Shown here: in pieces, positions 1 to 3,286 of the stretch
Numbering within the stretch: the first letter of the stretch is position 1
Layout of the letters: every line of letters begins with the position of its first letter
Source of the DNA: Clostridia bacterium
GTDB taxonomy: Bacteria > Bacillota_A > Clostridia > Oscillospirales > CAG-382
Direction: 5' to 3'
Assembly: GCA_017517985.1 (NCBI GenBank)
Contig: JAFWWX010000250.1
Location: 1 to 5,963 of the forward strand
Length of the DNA: 5,963 bases
The notes under the pieces: generated by a model
Seen by the model: the letters and a program-made list of their open reading frames with translations, nothing else
Databases searched by the model: none
Told to the model about the DNA's origin: nothing
Translations under genes and position numbers: made by a program

Positions 1-21
1 CTCCAAAGCCGTGTCCCTATG

Positions 22-52
22 TTGCAAATACTGCATAATAAAAACTTAATAT
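22..52 (+). promoter_or_regulatory. Possible promoter of tRNA-Trp
   Basis: TTGCAA at 22-27 could be a -35 box and TAATAT at 47-52 a -10 box, about 10 bases before the first base of the mature tRNA. The 19-bp spacer is longer than the preferred 17, so the -10 is more credible than the -35. The position is what one expects for a tRNA with its own promoter, but the tRNA could equally be read from upstream of the window. Confidence 0.35.
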
Positions 53-62
53 GGCGCTCTTT

Positions 63-136
63 AGGGGTATGATGTAATGGTAACATGCCGGTCTCCAAAA
101 CCGTTCTTGAGGGTTCGAGTCCTTCTACCCCTGCCA
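63..136 (+). tRNA. tRNA-Trp (anticodon CCA)
   Basis: A complete 74-nt cloverleaf can be drawn. The acceptor stem is AGGGGTA (63-69) with TACCCCT (126-132), followed by discriminator G and an encoded CCA (134-136). The D arm is ATGT/ACAT around AATGGTA. The anticodon arm has loop CTCCAAA (93-99), giving anticodon CCA at 95-97, which reads UGG (Trp). The T arm is GAGGG-TTCGAGT-CCTTC, with the invariant TTCGA. The outermost anticodon-stem pair (C27-T43) is a mismatch; everything else pairs or wobbles. It is the only plus-strand gene in the window, and a minus-strand tyrosine recombinase gene lies 420 bp away with its 3' end facing it. tRNA 3' ends are common integrase targets, so this may be the target locus, though a second copy of the tRNA end is not visible here. 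Confidence 0.95.
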
Positions 137-143
137 ATATATT

Positions 144-174
144 TGGCTCAAACACTGGGTTTGAGCCATTTTTT
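144..174 (+). terminator. Rho-independent terminator of tRNA-Trp
   Basis: A 9-bp perfect stem, GGCTCAAAC (145-153) with GTTTGAGCC (159-167), closes a 5-nt loop; an outer T-A pair extends it. A run of six T follows (169-174). It begins 8 nt after the tRNA CCA end and so ends the tRNA transcript. Confidence 0.85.
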
Positions 175-210
175 ATTGTCAAAAATTGAGAGCAGCAATC
201 TTCATTTTTT

Positions 211-370
211 TGAGCATCAATAGCAATTTTTAATAATTTTAGGTTATATTTCTAATAACGGCGCGTGGTCTTGTGATTCAAATAATTATGCCTGAAATGA
301 GCATCAATTTCGCATACGGTCGCATCCGTTTCTAATGATTCCGTCTGCTACATCATCATTTTAGCATCAC
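211..370. repeat. AGCATCA motifs between tRNA and recombinase gene
   Basis: The 11-mer TGAGCATCAAT occurs exactly at 211-221 and 298-308, and a shorter AGCATCA at 363-369. The same heptamer occurs twice more upstream of the recombinase promoter (1862-1868 and 1884-1890), so it lies on both sides of that gene. The region 175-366 has no other recognisable gene or RNA; direct near-repeats TCGCATnCG at 310-318 and 320-328 were also seen. Inference: these could be arm-type binding sites for the N-terminal domain of the recombinase, which typically recognises short repeated sites on both sides of the crossover. Chance recurrence in AT-rich DNA cannot be excluded. Confidence 0.4.
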
Positions 371-410
371 TTGATTTCGTCAATTCTATCAATTTCGCCT
401 GTAGAGAACA

Positions 411-452
411 ATTCTGCAAGAATATTTTTTAATTCTCGCAGAATATTTTTTT
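411..452 (+). terminator. Hairpin with T tract, plus-strand terminator-like
   Basis: ATTCTGC-A-AGAAT (411-423) pairs with ATTCT-C-GCAGAAT (432-444): 12 pairs and one mismatch around an 8-nt loop, followed by a T tract (446-452). By shape it would stop plus-strand transcription heading toward the recombinase gene. No plus-strand gene needs it, since the tRNA already has a terminator, and the arms coincide with a repeated peptide motif in the start-less minus-strand frame, so it may be a by-product of that repeat. Confidence 0.35.
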
Positions 453-470
453 GCTCCAAAATAAAAATCT

Positions 471-504
471 CTTTTCTTTGTTTATGCGTATCAAATTTTG
501 ATAC
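471..504. repeat. R repeat, copy 1 (R1)
   Basis: This is a 34-nt sequence beginning CTTTTCTTTG and ending in the perfect 17-nt palindrome GTATCAAATTTTGATAC (488-504). It matches R2 (1903-1936) at 32 of 34 positions, in the same orientation; similarity extends weakly leftward to about 461. It lies just beyond the hairpin that follows the recombinase stop codon. Merging R1 and R2 gives a perfect palindrome with arms GCGTATCAAA and TTTGATACGC around a single T. The site could be a recombination core, an operator, or part of a module copied together with the terminator. Confidence 0.85.
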
Positions 505-539
505 CCCTGAGAGTGATTTAATTTCATTCTCAGGGGTAT
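501..539 (-). terminator. Long hairpin after the recombinase gene
   Basis: ATACCCCTGAGA (501-512) is a perfect inverted repeat of 528-539. Three more Watson-Crick pairs and one G-T extend it to 16 bp (501-516 with 524-539) around a 7-nt loop. It starts 17 nt past the recombinase stop codon, so it is placed to end or protect that transcript, and it matches the hairpins that precede R2 and R3. It lacks a T tract on either strand, so classical intrinsic termination is doubtful. Its left arm overlaps the end of R1. TACCCCTG in the stem is also the tRNA-Trp 3' acceptor sequence (126-133). Confidence 0.45.
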
Positions 540-556
540 TCTGTTCTGCGATTCTA

Positions 557-1771
557 TCATATCTCGAATCCGTCTGTGATTCCGGTCAGCCTTGAGTTAT
601 CCTTCTTTACATAGTACCTTTCGGTTATCTCTGTAGTTGTGTGTCCAATGATATCGGCTACCGCTTTGATATTCAGTGTTTTTATGCTTCCGTCAGCACA
701 CTTTGTTCCGTTGATTAACTTAGTGGCGAAAGTGTGTCTGAATGCATGGAGTCCTTTTGTCTTTATTCCTGCAGCATCTTCTATTCTATATAGTCGTTTT
801 CGTAGGTTAGTTGGGTTTGCGTAGTCACCGTTGGCATCGCACACCAGCGGAGTGTCTTCTCCGAAGTAGTACTCTTTTCGCAGGTCGAGTATCATTTCTA
901 TTGCTGTGCCGTTTAGCGGTACGACTCGTTTGCTTGTGGTAGTTTTGGTTTTACCTATTTTTTTAACTTTACCGCCTATGAGCTTTGCTCCATCTCTTTG
1001 GTCGACTAATTTTACCGCTTGTCTTATTGTCATTGTTTTATTCTCAAGGTCTATGTCACTGTTTAGTAACCCCAGAAGTTCGCCTATTCGCAGTCCTGTG
1101 TTGAGCATCAGGATGTAGGCTCCTGCCTGCTGATATACCCTATTGCCTGTAGAGTGTGTTCGGAAGGCTTCAGCTTTGAATTTTTCAAGTTCCTCATCTG
1201 TGAAGACTTCGATGGTTTCGCATTCCGGAAGGTCTTCTTTTCCTTGTGCTGACAGGAAGTTTGCTTTCTTCATCATCTCCACATTGTCCATGGGATTCTT
1301 ATGTATCCGTTCTTCTACATATAGATTTCTATAGTATTCGTTTAGGAGTACATATGCTTTCTTTACCAGTGAGTATGACCTTCCGAGGTACATCCAGTGA
1401 TTGAGCATTGCCTTAACATCGGCAGGGGTTATGTCGCCGACTACCTTATCGCCGAGCAGTGGGTAGATTTGGCATCTTGCTGTTCCTTCGAGTCTGTCGT
1501 AGCTAGTTTGTTCGACTGATGGGAATTTTACTGTTTCCAGCCAATTTTGCAGGCTATCTCTTAGTAGTTTCTTGCTTTCATCTGTATCCTCGATAGCTTT
1601 TTCAAATTCTGCTATGTAGTTGGTGATTTTCTTGTTAGCTTCCTGCTTAGTTGTACCTGAGAAGCATTTCCTTTTGCGTTCGCCTTGCTCGTCCATGTAC
1701 CATATAACTCCACTCCAACGACCATCTGTTCTTTTGTGCACATTTCCGTTTGTAAGTAGTTTCTTGCGCAT
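557..1771 (-). CDS. int: Tyrosine recombinase / integrase (404 aa)
   Basis: This is a site-specific DNA recombinase of the phage/Tn916 integrase family, which forms a 3'-phosphotyrosyl DNA intermediate during integration or excision. Residues 1-60 resemble the N-terminal arm-binding domain (NGNVHKRTDGRWSG, then FSGTTKQEA). Residues about 68-165 are the helical core-binding (SAM-like) domain, and about 188-395 the catalytic domain. The catalytic set is visible: R228 (NTGLRIGE), a beta-hairpin lysine near K274/K276 (GKTKTTTSKRVVPL), H342-x-x-R345 (HAFRHTFAT), H377 (IGHTT) and nucleophile Y386 (ERYYV). Length is normal and the gene looks intact. The ATG at 1769-1771 was chosen because AAGGAAG (1779-1785) lies 7 nt upstream; a longer frame beginning at TTG 1843 starts inside the -35 box and would contain the whole leader. 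The gene has its own promoter and a leader shared with the neighbouring secreted-protein gene, and its 3' end faces tRNA-Trp. Which DNA site it acts on is unknown. Confidence 0.93.
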   Translation of the reverse strand: MRKKLLTNGNVHKRTDGRWSGVIWYMDEQGERKRKCFSGTTKQEANKKITNYIAEFEKAIEDTDESKKLLRDSLQNWLETVKFPSVEQTSYDRLEGTARCQIYPLLGDKVVGDITPADVKAMLNHWMYLGRSYSLVKKAYVLLNEYYRNLYVEERIHKNPMDNVEMMKKANFLSAQGKEDLPECETIEVFTDEELEKFKAEAFRTHSTGNRVYQQAGAYILMLNTGLRIGELLGLLNSDIDLENKTMTIRQAVKLVDQRDGAKLIGGKVKKIGKTKTTTSKRVVPLNGTAIEMILDLRKEYYFGEDTPLVCDANGDYANPTNLRKRLYRIEDAAGIKTKGLHAFRHTFATKLINGTKCADGSIKTLNIKAVADIIGHTTTEITERYYVKKDNSRLTGITDGFEI

Positions 1772-1788
1772 TATCTCACTTCCTTTAT

Positions 1789-1815
1789 TTTGTATTACCT
1801 TTTTGGCAACACAAA
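1789..1815 (-). promoter_or_regulatory. Conserved leader hairpin upstream of the recombinase
   Basis: Read on the minus strand, TTTGTGTTGCC (1815-1805) pairs with GGTAATACAAA (1799-1789) across an AAAAA loop: 11 continuous pairs, two of them G-U. It abuts the -10 box, so the transcript start falls in its left arm. The same element lies at 2557-2583 before the neighbouring gene. It may be an operator palindrome at the transcription start, or an RNA structure at the 5' end of the message. It matches no riboswitch class I recognise. Confidence 0.6.
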
Positions 1816-1843
1816 CAATACCGTAAAGCTCGGCACAAGTCAA
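1815..1843 (-). promoter_or_regulatory. Promoter of the recombinase gene
   Basis: On the minus strand there is a -35 TTGACT (1843-1838), a 17-bp spacer, and a -10 TATTGT (1820-1815), about 44 bp before the ATG. The -35 is one base off consensus. The same layout with identical spacing occurs at 2610-2582, which strengthens the call. Confidence 0.7.
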
Positions 1844-1861
1844 GCGTTTTTGCGAATAAAA

Positions 1862-1892
1862 AGCATCATTTTTTTAAAATAATAGCATCAAT
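1862..1892. repeat. AGCATCA pair upstream of the recombinase promoter
   Basis: AGCATCA occurs at 1862-1868 and AGCATCAAT at 1884-1892, separated by an AT-rich stretch, in the same orientation as the three copies on the far side of the gene. It lies between R2 and the -35 box, where a protein bound there could affect the recombinase promoter. Confidence 0.35.
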
Positions 1893-1902
1893 CATAAAAG
1901 TC

Positions 1903-1936
1903 CTTTTCTTTGTTTATGCGTAGTAAATTTTGATAC
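1903..1936. repeat. R repeat, copy 2 (R2)
   Basis: This copy is 32/34 identical to R1. The differences are at two adjacent positions in the left palindrome arm (TAGTAA instead of TATCAA). It has outer arms GCGTA (1919-1923) and TACGC (1933-1937). It lies between the terminator of the secreted-protein gene and the AGCATCA pair and promoter of the recombinase gene, so it separates the two single-gene units. Confidence 0.85.
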
Positions 1937-1940
1937 GCCA

Positions 1941-1972
1941 AAAAGTATAAGGCACGGATATTTCACCGTGCC
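1941..1972 (-). terminator. Terminator of the InlB-repeat protein gene
   Basis: On the minus strand GGCACGG (1972-1966) pairs with CCGTGCC (1957-1951) around an 8-nt loop and is followed by TTATACTTTTT. It starts 17 nt past the stop codon of the gene. R2 begins about 15 nt further on. Confidence 0.75.
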
Positions 1973-1988
1973 AATTCTGCAATTTATT

Positions 1989-2537
1989 TTAATTCATTTC
2001 ACCAACCATTTTATTTATGTCGCCATCCGAGTCTACGATGATGGTTTGGGTTTTGCTTGGAGTCACATAGCCGAAGCCTTCGATGTAGGCTTTATTTTTT
2101 TCTTCTATGATTTCATTTCGTATTTTTGTTTCCTCATCGGTAAGGTAGCAAGTGTCTTTTGCCATAATTTCGTCATTTGGATTTACAGGTTCCTGTGGGT
2201 TAGGCTGCCACTTAGCGTATAACACATCAGGTTTTGTAAATTTGAATGTTGTTACCTGATTTTGTTTTGTTCGAGGGTCCGTGAACCATCCCTTAAATGT
2301 GTAACCGTATTTTGTTGGTACATAATTTTCAAGGCTGATGATTTCGCCATATCTTTTTGTTATTGGCCTGATAAAACTTCCACCGTCTGATGCGAACCGT
2401 AAGGTCACATCTCCCATAATACCGAGTTCTTTGTCAAAGGTCACTCGGTATTTACTGAGCCACCAAGGTTCTGCCGATGCCGTTGTTGATAGCAGCATTG
2501 TTACTGCTAATGCCGTACATAATACTTTTTTCTTCAT
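1989..2537 (-). CDS. Secreted protein with one InlB B-type repeat (182 aa)
   Basis: This is a small exported protein of unknown function. It has a signal peptide: MKKK, a hydrophobic core of about 15 residues, and a likely signal peptidase I site after TASA (A22). Residues about 45-110 form one Listeria-Bacteroides repeat (Flg_new / InlB B-repeat): a GG turn, PTKYGYTFKGWFTD, and the ending TKPDVLYAKW. Such repeats occur in surface and secreted proteins of Firmicutes, usually in several copies beside anchors; here there is one. A short PNPQEPVNPN linker leads to a charged helical stretch (YLTDEETKIRNEIIEEKNK) and an aromatic/acidic tail. No SLH, LPXTG, lipobox or second membrane segment is present, so it is probably released. 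The ATG at 2535-2537 is preceded by GAGAGGA 8 nt upstream; the longer frame to 2654 runs through the promoter and leader. Its promoter and leader duplicate those of the recombinase gene, suggesting co-regulation or a shared module. Confidence 0.85.
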   Translation of the reverse strand: MKKKVLCTALAVTMLLSTTASAEPWWLSKYRVTFDKELGIMGDVTLRFASDGGSFIRPITKRYGEIISLENYVPTKYGYTFKGWFTDPRTKQNQVTTFKFTKPDVLYAKWQPNPQEPVNPNDEIMAKDTCYLTDEETKIRNEIIEEKNKAYIEGFGYVTPSKTQTIIVDSDGDINKMVGEMN

Positions 2538-2556
2538 AAAATTCGTCCTCTCTGAT

Positions 2557-2583
2557 TTTGTATTTACCTTTCGGCAACACAAA
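2557..2583 (-). promoter_or_regulatory. Conserved leader hairpin upstream of the InlB-repeat gene
   Basis: This is the second copy of the leader element at 1789-1815. On the minus strand TTTGTGTTGCC (2583-2573) is identical, the loop is GAAA (a GNRA tetraloop) instead of AAAAA, and the right arm GGTAAATACAAA carries one extra A that bulges. The stem is otherwise kept while the loop differs, which is what a structured element would show. Surrounding bases align over about 53 bp with the recombinase leader. Confidence 0.6.
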
Positions 2584-2610
2584 CATACCACAGAAGATGG
2601 CATAAGTCTA
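2582..2610 (-). promoter_or_regulatory. Promoter of the InlB-repeat gene
   Basis: On the minus strand there is a -35 TAGACT (2610-2605), a 17-bp spacer, and a -10 TATGTT (2587-2582). It aligns base for base with the recombinase promoter, but both boxes are slightly further from consensus, so it may be weaker. Confidence 0.6.
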
Positions 2611-2629
2611 CGAAGGAATTCAAAAACCG

Positions 2630-2665
2630 CTTTTCTTTGGTTAATGTTTATCATATTTTAATATG
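2630..2665. repeat. R repeat, copy 3 (R3), diverged
   Basis: It begins CTTTTCTTTGG like R1 and R2, then diverges with a small insertion; its own palindrome is CATATT-TT-AATATG (2652-2665). It lies between the operon terminator (2679-2706) and the promoter of the InlB-repeat gene, the same relative position as R2 before the recombinase gene. The common part is clear; homology of the palindromic part is less sure. Confidence 0.6.
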
Positions 2666-2675
2666 GGGGCGTAGC

Positions 2676-2706
2676 AAAAAGGAGTGAGCGGTGTGGCTCA
2701 CTCCTT
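2676..2706 (-). terminator. Terminator of the envelope operon
   Basis: On the minus strand AAGGAGTGAGC (2706-2696) pairs perfectly with GCTCACTCCTT (2689-2679) over 11 bp around a 6-nt loop, followed by further T (CTCCTTTTTGC). It lies 13 nt past the stop codon of the lipoprotein gene and closes the three-gene operon. Confidence 0.85.
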
Positions 2707-2719
2707 GATTGTAATAGTT

Positions 2720-3271
2720 TCATTCTTTTTCTGTTTCTTCAAAAATCTCTACCAATTCTTCTATTGCTTCAAATGGAATAAAGCAATCCTGGTTATTATG
2801 AGCATATATACTTTCGCCTGATGCATAAGCAATATCAATCCTTGCACCGTACATATCGGGAAGTCCGCTTACCTTGCTGATATAGCCATTATATTGGGCA
2901 AAATTGTATTTTGATACAAGTTCCTGAAGGCTTGTCATAAATGATATATCCGCTGTAAAATCGCTTTCTTCTCCGGCACCTGCTCTGTCACGCCATTGGA
3001 TTTTAGATTTAACAGCTCCATCTTCTAACACAGCGCTTAGCTTATAATTTCTTCCAACAAGCTCGCTTTCTTCTTCTACAACAATGTTATAAAGCGAAAC
3101 CTCAAATTCAAAGCTGATTATTTCTGTTGACTCTATGACCTTTGGCGAATCCTCTCCGCTGTTATATGTTTTAACTCCACCGTCAATATTGTCGGTATTA
3201 CGTCGGAACAATCCACATCCGCAAAATCCCATTGTCATAAGCAAGATAATACTTGTTATAATTCGTGACAT
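2720..3271 (-). CDS. Predicted lipoprotein of unknown function (183 aa)
   Basis: The N-terminus is a lipoprotein signal: MSR, a hydrophobic stretch IITSIILLMTMGF, then C17-G-C19-G. C19 with Gly at -1 is the more likely lipidated residue, although the -3 position is not ideal. A Gly/Asn/Asp-rich linker follows, then a soluble domain from about residue 48. Its most distinctive part is GLPDMYGARIDIAYASGE at 136-153 followed by SIYAHNNQD. Short lipoproteins with this GLP...Y.SGE.IYA pattern are, as far as I recall, widespread in Clostridia without a known role; I give no function. The start used has GAGGTGG (3276-3282) 4 nt upstream. An ATG five codons earlier (3284-3286) directly follows the stop codon of the SLH-protein gene and lacks a good site, so 188 residues is the alternative. 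The TAAATG junction implies translational coupling with that gene. The product would sit on the outer face of the membrane. Confidence 0.8.
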   Translation of the reverse strand: MSRIITSIILLMTMGFCGCGLFRRNTDNIDGGVKTYNSGEDSPKVIESTEIISFEFEVSLYNIVVEEESELVGRNYKLSAVLEDGAVKSKIQWRDRAGAGEESDFTADISFMTSLQELVSKYNFAQYNGYISKVSGLPDMYGARIDIAYASGESIYAHNNQDCFIPFEAIEELVEIFEETEKE

Positions 3272-3286
3272 ATTACCACCTCGCAT

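Larger units (their letters stand above)
367..585 (-). pseudogene. Start-less open frame overlapping the recombinase 3' end
   Basis: On the minus strand, in the +1 frame relative to the recombinase gene, 72 codons are open from a TGA inside that gene (586-588) to a TGA at 367-369. The translation is rich in charged and aliphatic residues, ends in GEIDRIDEIK, and has an internal near-repeat KNILRELKNILAEL that would form an amphipathic helix, so it looks protein-like rather than random. There is no ATG or GTG; the only candidate start is TTG at 457-459 with a poor ribosome site, which would give 30 residues. The frame spans the 501-539 hairpin and the R1 repeat, where it reads GVSKFDTHKQRK; the same frame in R2 reads GVSKFTTHKQRK and stops four codons later. 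It may be the 3' remnant of a lost gene, a frameshifted extension of the recombinase, or chance. Confidence 0.25.

Noticed and set aside
1..14. CTCCAAAGCCGTGT at the left edge resembles the tRNA-Trp anticodon loop (93-106), possibly a partial tRNA or attachment remnant
   Set aside because: No T arm or acceptor end follows; the match beyond CTCCAAA is short, so chance is the simplest reading.
1..38. Short open frames at the left edge (plus frame ending at TAA 36-38; minus ATG at 34-36 running off the edge)
   Set aside because: About 12 codons each, no ribosome site and no recognisable motif; cannot be assigned.
371..595. Plus-strand open frame of 74 codons
   Set aside because: No ribosome site, Ser/Phe-rich shadow composition, antisense to the recombinase end and the start-less minus-strand frame.
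639..1826. Four plus-strand open frames opposite the recombinase gene
   Set aside because: They are antisense shadows of a gene with a complete catalytic signature and have no ribosome sites.
1772..1843. N-terminal extension of the recombinase frame starting at TTG 1843
   Set aside because: The TTG lies in the -35 box and the extension translates the promoter and hairpin leader; the ATG at 1771 has a good ribosome site.
2538..2654. N-terminal extension of the InlB-repeat protein frame up to 2654
   Set aside because: It spans the promoter and leader hairpin and would bury the clear signal peptide; the ATG at 2537 has its own GAGAGGA site.
471..2665. R1-R3 as a CRISPR array
   Set aside because: Only three copies, spaced about 1.4 and 0.7 kb with genes between, and no cas genes.
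471..2665. Invertible promoter (phase switch) driven by the recombinase
   Set aside because: Both R and leader copies are in direct orientation; inversion needs inverted copies, so excision or duplication fits better.
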